The position numbers were made by a program, and so were the translations under genes. This document shows positions 44,995 to 54,255 of a stretch of 64,000 nt of DNA, piece by piece (the first letter of the stretch is position 1; every line of letters starts with the position of its first letter). Below the pieces are notes generated by a model. That model was not told the origin of the DNA and searched no databases. It was given only the letters and a program-made list of their open reading frames with translations. Source of the DNA: Lachnospiraceae bacterium (GTDB lineage Bacteria > Bacillota_A > Clostridia > Lachnospirales > Lachnospiraceae); assembly GCA_009911175.1 (NCBI GenBank), contig QXWX01000013.1:1-64000 (forward strand). The letters are read 5' to 3'.

Positions 44995-45669
44995 ATGGAG
45001 CCTGGATTTGAAGTAAATATGAATGATTTTCTGCCTCTCCGAGACGTGGTGTTCAATACGCTGCGGCAGGCAATCCTGCGGGGCGAATTAAAGCCCGGAG
45101 AACGGCTTATGGAAATCAAGCTTGCCAATAAGCTGGGCGTCAGCCGGACTCCGATCCGCGAGGCCATCCGGAAGCTGGAGCTGGAAGGCCTGGTACTTAT
45201 CATTCCCCGGCGGGGCGCAGAGGTTGCGCAGATCACGGAAAAAAGTCTCCGGGACGTGCTGGAGGTGCGGCGCTCACTGGAAGCGCTGGCAGTTCGGCTT
45301 GCATGCGAGCGGATGCAGGCACAGGGGCTGCAGGATCTGAAAAATGCGGAAGAGGATTTTGAGAAGGTCCTGGGAAACGACGATATTACGGTTGTAGCCG
45401 AAGCAGATGTCGCATTCCATGACATCATCTATATGGCAACGGACAACCAGAGGCTAATTCAGCTCCTGAGCAATTTCCGGGAGCAGATGTACCGTTATCG
45501 GGTAGAGTATCTGAAGCGGAAGGAATGTCATCCAAAGCTTTTGGAGGAGCATCAGGGGATCATCCGCGCTATTGAAAACGGCGAAGTGGAGACAGCGACG
45601 CAGATCACCTGCCAGCATATTGATAACCAGGTAGAATGGGTCAGTGATATCCTGCGCGGACAGGAATAA
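44995..45669 (+). CDS. GntR family regulator, FadR/FCD subfamily
   Basis: This 224-residue DNA-binding protein has an N-terminal winged helix (VVFNTLRQAILRGELKPGERL, then LGVSRTPIREAIRKLE) and a C-terminal all-helical FCD ligand domain (from about 85) with metal-binding-type Asp/His positions such as DVAFHDIIYMA. Ligands in this family are small organic acids or sugar acids. It is likely co-transcribed with ispE, a common Clostridia arrangement. GGAGGGAATGAGGG precedes the start. Confidence 0.92.
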   Translation: MEPGFEVNMNDFLPLRDVVFNTLRQAILRGELKPGERLMEIKLANKLGVSRTPIREAIRKLELEGLVLIIPRRGAEVAQITEKSLRDVLEVRRSLEALAVRLACERMQAQGLQDLKNAEEDFEKVLGNDDITVVAEADVAFHDIIYMATDNQRLIQLLSNFREQMYRYRVEYLKRKECHPKLLEEHQGIIRAIENGEVETATQITCQHIDNQVEWVSDILRGQE

Positions 45670-45722
45670 TGGCAGGGCACGTCTGGCCAGGGCGCGGCAT
45701 CCTTGGAATTTTTCGGCATACG

Positions 45723-45750
45723 GTATATTTGCGGGAAAATAGGCAATACT
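45723..45750 (+). promoter_or_regulatory. Possible forespore (sigma-F type) promoter of spoIIR
   Basis: GTATA (45723-45727), a 14-bp spacer and GGCAATACT (45742-45750) fit the sigma-F pattern GYATA / GGNNANAHT. In Bacillus spoIIR is a sigma-F gene, so position and pattern agree. An 8-bp inverted repeat (GAATGCTT, 45773-45780 with 45789-45796) lies between it and the gene. Confidence 0.45.
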
Positions 45751-45825
45751 TTCGATATCAAAAATGTTTTCGGAATGCTTATGCAGTGAAGCATTCGGGG
45801 ACAAGAGGATGGAGGAAGTATACAT

Positions 45826-46449
45826 ATGAAACAAAACCGTATGATTCTGATACTCTCATTGCTTCTTGCGGCAATGGTCACCTGGTTTCTGATGTGGAGG
45901 ACCGGCATGGAGGCCAGAGAGAGGATGCAGGAGCATCTGGCAGGAGAGGTCCTGCGGTTCCATATCCTTGCCAACAGCGACAGCGAAGAAGACCAGACAC
46001 TGAAAATCACAGTGAGGGATCGGATCCTGGATTATCTGAAAGAAGAGATGCCGGAGACAAAGAACGCCCAGGAGACTGCCCGCTGGATCCGCAGACATGT
46101 GGACGAGCTGGAAGAGGTGGGATGCAGGACCATGGAGGAACAGGGGTATGATTATCCGGTCAATGCCGCGGTCACGACATGCTGGTTTCCGGACCGGACC
46201 TACGGGGATATGACATTTCCGTCGGGAAATTATGAGGCGCTTCGGGTCGAGCTCGGAGACGCGGACGGGCATAACTGGTGGTGCGTGCTGTACCCCAGCC
46301 TCTGCTTCCAGGATGCGTCGAATGCAGTAGTCCCTGAGGAGGGAAAGCAGCAGCTTAAGAATGTGCTGACAGAGGAAGAATATGCCCATATGACCACAGA
46401 AGCCGATTTTCAGATCAAGTGGTATTTTTGGGAGCGGTGGAAAGGATAA
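45826..46449 (+). CDS. spoIIR: Stage II sporulation protein R
   Basis: SpoIIR is made in the forespore and secreted to the intermembrane space, where it triggers processing of pro-sigma-E by SpoIIGA in the mother cell. The 207-residue protein has an N-terminal membrane/signal helix (about 6-24), then VLRFHILANSDSEEDQTLKITVRDRIL, typical of the family. The C-terminal half carries NWWCVLYPSLCF and ends IKWYFWERWKG. GGAGGAAG lies 8 nt upstream of ATG 45826. This gene marks the organism as a spore former or descendant of one. Confidence 0.95.
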   Translation: MKQNRMILILSLLLAAMVTWFLMWRTGMEARERMQEHLAGEVLRFHILANSDSEEDQTLKITVRDRILDYLKEEMPETKNAQETARWIRRHVDELEEVGCRTMEEQGYDYPVNAAVTTCWFPDRTYGDMTFPSGNYEALRVELGDADGHNWWCVLYPSLCFQDASNAVVPEEGKQQLKNVLTEEEYAHMTTEADFQIKWYFWERWKG

Positions 46450-46454
46450 GAAAA

Positions 46455-47159
46455 ATGAGATATACATTTGACAGCAGAGTAAGATACAGCGAGGTGGATC
46501 ATCAGGGGACACTGACTCTGCCGGCGCTGATGAACTACCTGCAGGACTGCAGCACCTTCCAGTCAGAGGACATCGGGGTAGGACTGTCCGTCCTGCGGGA
46601 GAGAAAACGGGCGTGGCTTCTCTCCTACTGGCAGGTGGAAGTCAGACGATACCCGAAGCTGGGAGAAAGAATCACGGTGGGTACGCTGGCTACCGGATTT
46701 AAAGGCTTTTTCGGAAACCGGAATTTTTACATAGATGACGAAAATGGAAACCGCCTGGCCTGCGCCAATTCCATATGGGTATTCATGGACGCGGAGGCAG
46801 GCAGACCCGTAAAGCCCGGGGAAGAGGAGATTGCGCCCTACGGTCTGGAAGAGCCGCTGGAAATGGATTACGAAGGCAGGAAGATCCGGCTTCCGGAGGC
46901 TGCGCAGGCGCTGGAGCCGTTCCCGGTGAGAAGGGCGCATATCGATACTAACGAACACGTGAATAACAGCCAGTATATCCAGATGGTCATGGACTTGCTT
47001 CCGGGGGACTTTCCTGTTCACAGGCTGCGGGTGGATTATAAAAAATCTGCCGTTATGGGGGACAGCATTTTCCCGAAGCTTTCCCGGGAAGAGGGAAGGA
47101 CAGTCGCAGAGCTGTGTGATGACACGGGCCGCACCTATGTGGTGGCGGAACTGAAATGA
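46455..47159 (+). CDS. Acyl-ACP thioesterase
   Basis: This 234-residue double-hotdog enzyme of the FatA/FatB-like family releases fatty acids from acyl carrier protein. Conserved features are RYSEVDHQGTLTLPALMNYLQD at the N-terminus, LSYWQVEVRRYPKLGE, and the catalytic-type INTNEHVNN-like HIDTNEHVNNSQYIQM. The in-frame start at 46419 overlaps spoIIR; ATG 46455 with AAAGGATAAG in front gives the family start, 5 bp after the spoIIR stop. Confidence 0.92.
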   Translation: MRYTFDSRVRYSEVDHQGTLTLPALMNYLQDCSTFQSEDIGVGLSVLRERKRAWLLSYWQVEVRRYPKLGERITVGTLATGFKGFFGNRNFYIDDENGNRLACANSIWVFMDAEAGRPVKPGEEEIAPYGLEEPLEMDYEGRKIRLPEAAQALEPFPVRRAHIDTNEHVNNSQYIQMVMDLLPGDFPVHRLRVDYKKSAVMGDSIFPKLSREEGRTVAELCDDTGRTYVVAELK

Positions 47160-47246
47160 AAAGCCGGCCTGCTGCCGGGAAATCAGATGTGACAATAGGT
47201 AAAGAGAATAGGATGACAGGATAAAAAAATAAAGGAGCAAAAAAAG

Positions 47247-48629
47247 ATGAAGTATGATGTGATCATTATCGGCGCAGGCCCGGGAGGGATCTTTTCTGCG
47301 TATGAGCTGGTGAAAGGAAACAAGGATCTGAAGATTGCTGTGTTTGAAGCCGGCAGTCCGCTGGAAAAGCGGAACTGCCCGATCGACGGGAAGAAGATTA
47401 AAAGCTGCGTGAACTGCAAGACCTGCGCGATCATGAGCGGCTTTGGCGGCGCAGGCGCATTTTCCGACGGGAAATATAATATCACCAACGATTTCGGCGG
47501 GACCCTGCATGAGCATATTGGGAAAAATGAGGCGATCTCCCTCATGGAATATGTGGATGAGATCAATATGTCCCACGGCGGCGAGGGCACAAAGATGTAT
47601 ACCACCGCAGGCTCCAAATTCCGCAAGCTCTGTCTGCAGAATAAGCTGAATCTTCTGAACGCGTCCGTGCGTCATCTGGGAACGGACATCAATTATGTGG
47701 TCCTTGAAAACCTGTATGCGGAACTCAAGGACAAGGTAGAGTTCCGTTTCCACCATCAGGTGGACCATATTGAACTGTTGGAACAGGGCTATCGTGTGTT
47801 CTGCGGAGAACAGTCGGACGACTGTGACAAGTGTATCGTTTCTGTGGGCAGGAGCGGCAGCAAATGGATGGAAGAGGTCTGTCAGGAACTGAATATCCCG
47901 ACCAGCTCCAACCGGGTAGATATCGGCGTGCGTGTGGAGCTTCCGGCGGAGATCTTCTCCCACCTGACGGATGAGCTGTATGAAAGCAAGATCGTATACC
48001 GGACGGAAAAATTTGAGGACAATGTGCGGACCTTCTGCATGAATCCGTATGGGATCGTAGTCAATGAAAATACGAAGGGAATCGTGACTGTAAACGGGCA
48101 CAGCTACGAGGATCCCAAAAAGCAGACGGAGAATACCAACTTCGCCCTTCTGGTTGCGAAGCATTTTTCGGAGCCGTTCAAGGACAGCAACGGATATGGG
48201 GAAAGTATTGCAAGATTGTCCAATATGCTGGGCGGCGGAGTGATCGTGCAGCGCTTCGGAGATCTGATCCGGGGGCGCAGAAGCAACTGGAAGCGAATTG
48301 AGGAAGGGCTGGTGCGCCCGACGCTGGCAGCGACACCGGGAGACTTAAGCCTTGTCCTGCCCAAGCGGATCTTGGACGGCCTGGTCGAGATGATCTATGC
48401 CCTGGATAAGATCGCGCAGGGGACAGCCAATGATGATACGCTTCTGTACGGCGTAGAGGTCAAATTTTATAATATGGAAGTTAATATAGACGAGAACCTG
48501 GAAACACCGTATAAGGGGCTGTATGTGATCGGAGACGGCAGCGGCGTGACCCATTCCCTGTCCCATGCGTCGGCCAGCGGTGTGCATGTGGCGCGGCATA
48601 TCCTGAGTGGCGCGTGTTCTGCGGATTGA
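47247..48629 (+). CDS. FAD-dependent dehydrogenase (COG2509 type)
   Basis: This 460-residue flavoprotein has the dinucleotide-binding start YDVIIIGAGPGGIFSAYEL. The Cys-rich segment CVNCKTCAIMSGFGGAGAFSDGK is characteristic of the uncharacterised COG2509 group. The C-terminal FAD motif is LYVIGDGSGVTHSLSHASASG. The natural substrate is unknown. AAAGGAGC precedes ATG 47247. Neighbours give no clear pathway clue. Confidence 0.88.
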   Translation: MKYDVIIIGAGPGGIFSAYELVKGNKDLKIAVFEAGSPLEKRNCPIDGKKIKSCVNCKTCAIMSGFGGAGAFSDGKYNITNDFGGTLHEHIGKNEAISLMEYVDEINMSHGGEGTKMYTTAGSKFRKLCLQNKLNLLNASVRHLGTDINYVVLENLYAELKDKVEFRFHHQVDHIELLEQGYRVFCGEQSDDCDKCIVSVGRSGSKWMEEVCQELNIPTSSNRVDIGVRVELPAEIFSHLTDELYESKIVYRTEKFEDNVRTFCMNPYGIVVNENTKGIVTVNGHSYEDPKKQTENTNFALLVAKHFSEPFKDSNGYGESIARLSNMLGGGVIVQRFGDLIRGRRSNWKRIEEGLVRPTLAATPGDLSLVLPKRILDGLVEMIYALDKIAQGTANDDTLLYGVEVKFYNMEVNIDENLETPYKGLYVIGDGSGVTHSLSHASASGVHVARHILSGACSAD

Positions 48630-48737
48630 TGCCGTGGGCATCCGGATTGGAGAGAGCCGGGCCGTACTGCGAGTGGAAACAGGAAGAGCAGCCGTTTGCA
48701 GGTGCGGTTCGGTTATAAATATAGAAAGGAACGAGAG

Positions 48738-49559
48738 ATGAAATTAGGAGAAAAGCAGGTACTGACCGTGGTAAAGAAAGTCTCCTTCGGCGTATATCTG
48801 GGAAATGATGAGCAGAGGGTACTTCTGCCGAAAAAGCAGGTGCCGGCGGGGATCGAACCGGGAGACCCGGTGGAAGTATTTTTGTATAAGGATTCAGATG
48901 ACAGGCTGATCGCCACCACCCGGGAACCCAAGTTGACGTTGGGGAAGCTGGCGGTGCTTCGGGTGGCGGATACCAACAGGATGGGGGCATTTCTGGACTG
49001 GGGACTGGATAAGGACTTGTTTCTGCCCTTTAAGCAGCAGACCGCGAAGGTGCAGAAAGGGGATCAGTGCCTGGTGTCTCTGTATATTGATAAGAGCGAA
49101 AGACTGTGCGCCACGATGAAGGTATACCACCTTCTCCAGACAGATTCCCCTTATCAAAAGGATGATAAGGTCACAGGCATCATTTACGATACCAGTGATA
49201 ATTTTGGAATCTTTGTGGCAGTGGATGACAGGTATTCCGCCCTGATCCCCAGGAAGGACGCGGTGGGCGCTCTTCGTGTGGGCGAACGTGTGGAAGCCAG
49301 GGTCACTGCAGTAAAGGAGGACGGCAAGCTGGACTTAAATCTGCGGGACAAGATCCCGGAGCAGATGGACAAGGATGCGGAAATGATCCTGGAAGTGATC
49401 CGGGGATACGGCGGGGAGCTGCCCTTTAACGACAAGGCAGATCCGGAAAGGATCCGCCAGGAATTTGGCATAAGCAAGGCAGCCTTCAAGCGCGGGGTCG
49501 GAAGACTTTTGAAGGAAAGAAAAATAGAGATTCTGGATCAGGGGATCCGGATGAAATGA
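48738..49559 (+). CDS. cvfB: CvfB-like S1 domain RNA-binding protein
   Basis: This 273-residue protein has tandem S1-type OB domains (about 1-65, 70-135, 140-205) and a C-terminal winged helix (GISKAAFKRGVGRLLKERKIEI). This is the layout of CvfB, an RNA-binding protein affecting virulence-gene expression in Staphylococcus. The frame is open back to 48696, but ATG 48738 follows GAAAGGAACGAGAG and fits the family start MKLGEKQVLTV. It is closed by the hairpin at 49564-49600. Confidence 0.9.
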   Translation: MKLGEKQVLTVVKKVSFGVYLGNDEQRVLLPKKQVPAGIEPGDPVEVFLYKDSDDRLIATTREPKLTLGKLAVLRVADTNRMGAFLDWGLDKDLFLPFKQQTAKVQKGDQCLVSLYIDKSERLCATMKVYHLLQTDSPYQKDDKVTGIIYDTSDNFGIFVAVDDRYSALIPRKDAVGALRVGERVEARVTAVKEDGKLDLNLRDKIPEQMDKDAEMILEVIRGYGGELPFNDKADPERIRQEFGISKAAFKRGVGRLLKERKIEILDQGIRMK

Positions 49560-49563
49560 AATA

Positions 49564-49600
49564 TGCGGACAGGCGCCTGATTTTCAGGCGCCTGTCCGCA
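49564..49600. terminator. Long perfect hairpin, terminator of cvfB
   Basis: A 16-bp perfect GC-rich stem (49564-49579 with 49585-49600) with loop ATTTT follows the cvfB stop. The trailing T-run is short (TTGTT). It sits between cvfB and the minus-strand AraC remnant and may act both ways. Confidence 0.8.
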
Positions 49601-49622
49601 TTGTTGGGGAGGTTACAGCACC

Positions 49623-49790
49623 TTATTGCTTTTTGCGGGCCGGAAGGTCAGAATGTACTTCATGGGGCACATTCTGGCGGAATATCTTTGGCGTTGTACC
49701 CATAATGCGCTTAAACAGTCGCGCAAAATAATAGATATCTGGAATACCGCACTTCTGGACAATGGATTTAATGGGCAGATTCGTGTATAA
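49623..49790 (-). pseudogene. C-terminal remnant of an AraC family regulator
   Basis: About 55 residues read like the last helix-turn-helix of AraC regulators: LPIKSIVQKCGIPDIYYFARLFKRIMGTTPKIFR, then a short tail and stop. Upstream in the same frame the sequence turns into AT-rich, low-complexity hydrophobic codons with no family features, so the N-terminal domain and first HTH half are lost. It points away from the GH2 gene at 49960, as a former divergent regulator of that gene would. The 170 bp between them are AT-rich with no clear promoter. Confidence 0.75.
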
Positions 49791-49959
49791 CAATATCCAA
49801 AAATAATACAAAGAATCCAAAAAATTCTCTCTATAAATGAATAATGTAGAAAAATATAATGAAAAATAATACAAAGCAATGTAGAAAAACAGAAGGGTTT
49901 TTATATGAAATGCCCAAATATAACTGGATATATACATTGCGGAAATAAGGAGGAACAAT

Positions 49960-52227
49960 ATGCGGAATATTGTCAATTTGAACAGGGACTGGAGATTTAT
50001 ACAGGAGGACGCGGGACTGCCGGAGGAGTTTCCGTCGCGCTGGAAGCAGATTGATCTGCCGCACACATGGAATGCGGTGGACGGCCATGACGGGAACGGG
50101 AGTTATGCCCGCGGCAGATTCTGGTATGCAAAGAGCTTCCGGAAGCCTGTCCAGCCGCTGGAGGGAGGAAGGGTCTATGTAGAGATCCCGGCGGCGGGGC
50201 AGCAGGCCGAGGTCTTTGTAAACGGAACCAGCGTGATCTATCATGAAGGCGGATATTCCACATTCCGCGCGGATATTACGGATCTGTGCAGAGAGGATGA
50301 GGACAATCTTCTGGTGATCGCATGCAGCAATGAAAATAAAAGCAGTGTATATCCCCAGTCAGCAGACTTTACATTTTACGGCGGGCTTTACAGGGGCGTG
50401 AACCTGATCAGTGTGCCGAAGACACACTTTGAGCTGGAATACTACGGAGGGCCGGGTATCCAGATCACGCCAAAGCCGTGTGAGGACGGCGGAGCAGTGT
50501 TTGAGATGGAGTCCTGGATAGCAGGCGGGGATGAAAATTTTACCGTGATGTATTTCGTCCTGGACGCCCGGGGAAAGGAAGTGGCTGCGGGAGTCCGGCC
50601 GGCGGATGATACGAAGCTTACGCTGTATGTTCCCGAAGCTCATCTGTGGGAGATCGACGATCCCTACCTGTATACGGTGACAGCTACTTTGCAGCGGCGC
50701 AATGAAGCATATGACGAGATCTCTGCAAGAGTGGGCGTGAGAAGCTTTTCCTGTGATCCGGAGAAGGGATTTATCATCAACGGAAAAGAGATACCATTAC
50801 GCGGTGTGAGCCGCCATCAGGACCAGCTTTATAAAGGAAACGCACTGACCAGGGAAGACCATTATGAGGATGCCAGGCTTATCAAAGAGCTGGGCGCGAA
50901 TACCATCCGGCTTGCGCATTATCAGCATTCTCAGGACTTTTACGATGCCTGTGATGAGATGGGATTTGTCGTATGGGCGGAGATCCCGTTTATCAGTGTG
51001 ATGAATCCGGACCCGGACGCGCATCAGAACTGCATCAGCCAGATGAAGGAGCTGATCATCCAGAATTACAACCATCCGTCGATCTGCTTCTGGGGAATTT
51101 CCAATGAGATCCTGATCGGCGGGATCTCGGATCAGCTGGTAGAGAACCATAAAGAATTGCATGCATTATGCAAGGAACTGGATCCCACCCGCCTGACTAC
51201 GATCGCGCATGTGACTATGACCCCTGTGGACAGCCCGATACATGATATTACCGATGTAGAGAGCTATAACCACTACTTCGGCTGGTACGGCGGAAGGATG
51301 GAGGATAACGGCCCCTGGATGGATCATTTCCATGAAGTACATCCGAAGATCTGTCTTGGCCTGTCCGAATACGGCTGTGAAGGGATCATTACCTACCACG
51401 GCCCGAATCCGGCCTGCAAGGATTACAGTGAGGAATACCAGGCATTGTACCATGAGCATATGGCGAAGATGCTGGACGAGCGTCCCTGGATCTGGTCCAG
51501 CCATGTGTGGAATATGTTCGACTTCGGCTGCGCGGCGCGTGACGAGGGCGGTGTGGCAGGACGGAACAACAAAGGCCTGATGACCATGGACCGGAAGACG
51601 AAAAAGGACAGCTATTATATCTACCAGGCATATTGGAGCAAGGAGCCTGTGCTTCATCTCTGCGGCAGGCGTTACGCGCAGAGGGCCGGAGACACGACGG
51701 AGATCCGGGTGTACTCCAACCAGCCCTCAGTGGCCTTGTATCTGAACGGGAAGCTTTTGGAAGAGAAATCTGCGGACAAGGTATTTGTATTCCGGGCAGC
51801 CCTGGAAGAGGGGCAGAATACCGTGACAGCGGTCTCCGGAGACTTAAAGGACAGTATGACGCTGGAAAAGGTAGAGAAGGAGCCGGCAATCTATGTGCTT
51901 CCGGAAGTCAATGAGAGAGCGGAAGGCGTGGCGAACTGGTTTAAGCTGAACGGCGATCTGGATTTGAAAGCGCCTATGGAATTTCCGGAAGGAAAGTACA
52001 GCATCAAGGATACGATGGAAGAGATAGCCAAATGTCCGGAGGCCTTTGCAATTGTGGAGGAGGCCGTAAAGCTGGCTATGAATATGAAGGTGACTCCCGG
52101 TGAGGGAATGTGGGACATGTTCAAATCCTTGAGCCTGGAAAAGGTTGGAGAAATGGCGGGCTCCATGATGCCGGAGGGGTTTGTGGAAAGTCTGAACGGC
52201 AAGCTGACCAGATTCGATAAAGTCTGA
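49960..52227 (+). CDS. Glycoside hydrolase family 2 protein (beta-galactosidase type)
   Basis: This 755-residue GH2 enzyme begins NLNRDWRFIQEDAG with a jelly-roll domain (DLPHTWNAVDG-type motif), then an immunoglobulin-like domain, a TIM barrel with acid/base Glu in CFWGISNEILIGG and nucleophile Glu in LGLSEYGCEGI. C-terminal beta domains (DUF4982-like, VRVYSNQPSVALYLNGK-type) and a helical tail follow. No signal peptide is present, so it acts on imported oligosaccharides. AAGGAGGA precedes ATG 49960. It appears intact, whereas the regulator and transporter next to it are broken. Confidence 0.9.
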   Translation: MRNIVNLNRDWRFIQEDAGLPEEFPSRWKQIDLPHTWNAVDGHDGNGSYARGRFWYAKSFRKPVQPLEGGRVYVEIPAAGQQAEVFVNGTSVIYHEGGYSTFRADITDLCREDEDNLLVIACSNENKSSVYPQSADFTFYGGLYRGVNLISVPKTHFELEYYGGPGIQITPKPCEDGGAVFEMESWIAGGDENFTVMYFVLDARGKEVAAGVRPADDTKLTLYVPEAHLWEIDDPYLYTVTATLQRRNEAYDEISARVGVRSFSCDPEKGFIINGKEIPLRGVSRHQDQLYKGNALTREDHYEDARLIKELGANTIRLAHYQHSQDFYDACDEMGFVVWAEIPFISVMNPDPDAHQNCISQMKELIIQNYNHPSICFWGISNEILIGGISDQLVENHKELHALCKELDPTRLTTIAHVTMTPVDSPIHDITDVESYNHYFGWYGGRMEDNGPWMDHFHEVHPKICLGLSEYGCEGIITYHGPNPACKDYSEEYQALYHEHMAKMLDERPWIWSSHVWNMFDFGCAARDEGGVAGRNNKGLMTMDRKTKKDSYYIYQAYWSKEPVLHLCGRRYAQRAGDTTEIRVYSNQPSVALYLNGKLLEEKSADKVFVFRAALEEGQNTVTAVSGDLKDSMTLEKVEKEPAIYVLPEVNERAEGVANWFKLNGDLDLKAPMEFPEGKYSIKDTMEEIAKCPEAFAIVEEAVKLAMNMKVTPGEGMWDMFKSLSLEKVGEMAGSMMPEGFVESLNGKLTRFDKV

Positions 52228-52257
52228 TCCTGGCGGCAAAAAAGGGGAAGCTTCAAT

Positions 52258-52452
52258 TTGGTCCGTGAACGTATCCCGGTAGAGGCAAATAACCAAAAGC
52301 TGGAAGTGGGGAAACTGATCAAGAGCCTTGTAACAAACCGCACGCTGCTCGGTATTATCGCGGCGGCAATCCTGCTCCTGCTGTTCATCTATCCGCTGAA
52401 CAAAAAGCGAGTGGAGGAGAACTGTGCGGAGCTTGCGGCAAGGCGTGGATAG
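52258..52452 (+). pseudogene. Internally deleted GPH-family sugar symporter remnant
   Basis: The 64-residue frame starts like the central cytosolic loop of GPH (MelB-type) symporters: RERIPVEANNQKLEVGKLIKSLVTNRTLLG and part of helix 7. It then passes directly to the family's C-terminal tail (YPLNKKRVEENCAELAARRG). About 200 residues with helices 7-12 appear deleted in frame, and the N-terminal half is absent. The gene probably once imported the substrate of the GH2 enzyme directly upstream. Confidence 0.65.
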
Positions 52453-52570
52453 CGCGGTAATTTCATGTGATAGAAAAGCGGCCATCGGATGCGGCCTCTC
52501 GTTTGCGCCGGTCAGGCAATGCTGAATATGGGAATATCCTAAGTGCGAAAGCTGGGATGATAAAAAATAG

Positions 52571-52613
52571 AAAGAAAGCCGGGGCTGCCTGAAAAGCTGA
52601 CCTGGCTTTCTTT
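52571..52613. terminator. Bidirectional terminator
   Basis: AAAGAAAGCC (52571-52580) pairs with GGCTTTCTTT (52604-52613), extendable to 13 bp with one G-U. T-runs follow on the plus strand (TTTT) and, read on the minus strand, after a short gap (ATTTTTTA). It lies between the plus-strand GPH remnant and the minus-strand antiporter. The 190 bp from 52453 hold nothing else. Confidence 0.75.
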
Positions 52614-52642
52614 TGCCATGTACTGCCTGAGATTTTAAGCGG

Positions 52643-53956
52643 CTACTGTGCTTCCCTGGACGGTATCACAAAAATAAACAGCAGGGAGCTGATGAGGAGC
52701 ATGTAGGGATAGAGCAGGTTCGGGATGATATCAAAGGCCGACACCTCAAAACCAAGCTCCGTTGCCGCCGAGATCGCTACCAGCATCTGCGCGCCGTAGG
52801 GGATCACCCCCTGAAAGACGCAGGAAAAGGTATCCAGGATCGAAGCGGTCTTCTGCGGGGAAATTTCATATTCTTCCGCCATTTCCTTTGCGATCGGATT
52901 GGCCATGACGATGGCAACCGTATTGTTGGCAGTAGCAATATCCATGGCGCCGACCAGAAGGCCGATCCCAAGCTGTCCTCCTTTTTTTCCCTTGAAGATC
53001 TGCTTGATAAATGCCAGCAGCGCGGCAAAGCCGCCGTATTCGTGGATCAGTGCGCAGATGGCGGATACCAGGATGGCCACCATGGTCGTCTCAAACATGC
53101 CGGACGCGCCGGAGCCCATATTGCCGAGCAGTTCCGTCGCCTGTGTCGCCCCGGTCACAAGCATGATAAAGGAACCAGAGACGATGCCGATCAGCAGGAC
53201 GACAAATACATTGATCCCAAGGATCCCGCCGAACAGAACAAGCACATAGGGGATGATTTGGATCAGGTTGTATTCTTTTACGATGGCATCCCCCACTTCC
53301 GCATTCAATGTCTTTAAGAAAAAGATGACCAGTGTCACAAGCGCCGCCGGCAGCGCGATCCCGAAGTTCTGCCGGAACTTGTCCTTCATCTGGCAGCCCT
53401 GTCCGTTGCATGCGGCAATGGTGGTATCGGAAATAAACGAAAGGTTGTCTCCGAACATGGCTCCGCTCATGACAACGCCGATACAGAGCGCGGTCCCGAA
53501 TCCGGAGCCGCTTGCCACGGATACCGCAATGGGGGTGATCAGCGTGATCGTGCCCACAGAGGTTCCCATCGCGAGGGATACAAAGCAGCTTACCACGAAA
53601 AGCACCAGAACGGAGAACCGTGCCGGGATGATGGAGAGCAGGAAATAAGCCACACTTTCCGCGCTGCTCCGACCCACTACGCCTACAAAGATACCGGCAG
53701 TCAGAAAGATCAGGATCATGGTCATGATGTTCTTGTCCCCCACGCCCTTTGCCATGACCTCCAGCTTGTCGTCAAATTTTAACTCCGGATTCTGGATACA
53801 GGCCACCAGAAGCGCAGTCAGAAACGATACCACGATCGGGATATTGTAGAATCCCATAGGGATTTTCAAAACATATTCAAATAAGATCCCCAATCCCAGA
53901 TAAAGTACGAGAAATACTCCGATAGGCAGCAATGCCTTTCCATTTCTTTTTTGCAT
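52643..53956 (-). CDS. NhaC family Na+/H+ antiporter
   Basis: This 437-residue membrane protein with about 11-12 hydrophobic segments is of the NhaC/ArsB-like type. These proteins exchange sodium and protons or, in some members, malate and lactate. The conserved SGAMFGDNLSFISDTTIAA and the mirrored ANNTVAIVMANPIAKEMA/GVIPYGAQMLVA regions reflect the inverted-repeat fold. Of two nearby ATGs on the minus strand, 53956 is chosen because GGAGG lies 7 nt upstream; the one at 53962 is only 1 nt from it. A MITE occupies the region from 53983, so native promoter elements lie beyond it or were replaced. Confidence 0.9.
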   Translation of the reverse strand: MQKRNGKALLPIGVFLVLYLGLGILFEYVLKIPMGFYNIPIVVSFLTALLVACIQNPELKFDDKLEVMAKGVGDKNIMTMILIFLTAGIFVGVVGRSSAESVAYFLLSIIPARFSVLVLFVVSCFVSLAMGTSVGTITLITPIAVSVASGSGFGTALCIGVVMSGAMFGDNLSFISDTTIAACNGQGCQMKDKFRQNFGIALPAALVTLVIFFLKTLNAEVGDAIVKEYNLIQIIPYVLVLFGGILGINVFVVLLIGIVSGSFIMLVTGATQATELLGNMGSGASGMFETTMVAILVSAICALIHEYGGFAALLAFIKQIFKGKKGGQLGIGLLVGAMDIATANNTVAIVMANPIAKEMAEEYEISPQKTASILDTFSCVFQGVIPYGAQMLVAISAATELGFEVSAFDIIPNLLYPYMLLISSLLFIFVIPSREAQ

Positions 53957-53982
53957 GATCATTCCTCCAAGATTTGATAATG

Positions 53983-54130
53983 GTTACTGTTCACACCCTT
54001 TGGGTGCCTCAGTAACAGTATCCAGCCTATTTTAAGTCGCCTTCGGCGAGAGGCTGGATCTTATGGCAAATGTTACTTTATTTTGCCGGACGCCGTGCAG
54101 CAGGGTGCACGGCGCCGTGTGAACAGTAAC
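53983..54130. mobile_element. MITE with 14-bp terminal inverted repeats and 8-bp target duplication
   Basis: GTTACTGTTCACAC (53983-53996) and its exact reverse complement (54117-54130) bound a 148-bp element. TGATAATG flanks it on both sides (53975-53982 and 54131-54138), a clean 8-bp target-site duplication. Inside are hairpins CACCC-TTT-GGGTG (53994-54006), ATCCAGCCT/AGGCTGGAT (54020-54059) and CGCCGTGCA/TGCACGGCG (54091-54114). No ORF fits. The IS66 family also makes 8-bp duplications, so mobilisation by an IS66-like transposase is possible but unproven. It sits 27 bp upstream of the antiporter start. Confidence 0.85.
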
Positions 54131-54255
54131 TGATAATGTACTACGGGAAGCTTACTGCGCTGAATGCCGTAGATTCCCGAAAAATACATGATAGAATGAT
54201 TGTATCATTAAATGAAGAAAATCTCCACAAGAAAAAGAAGAATGATGAGATTAAA

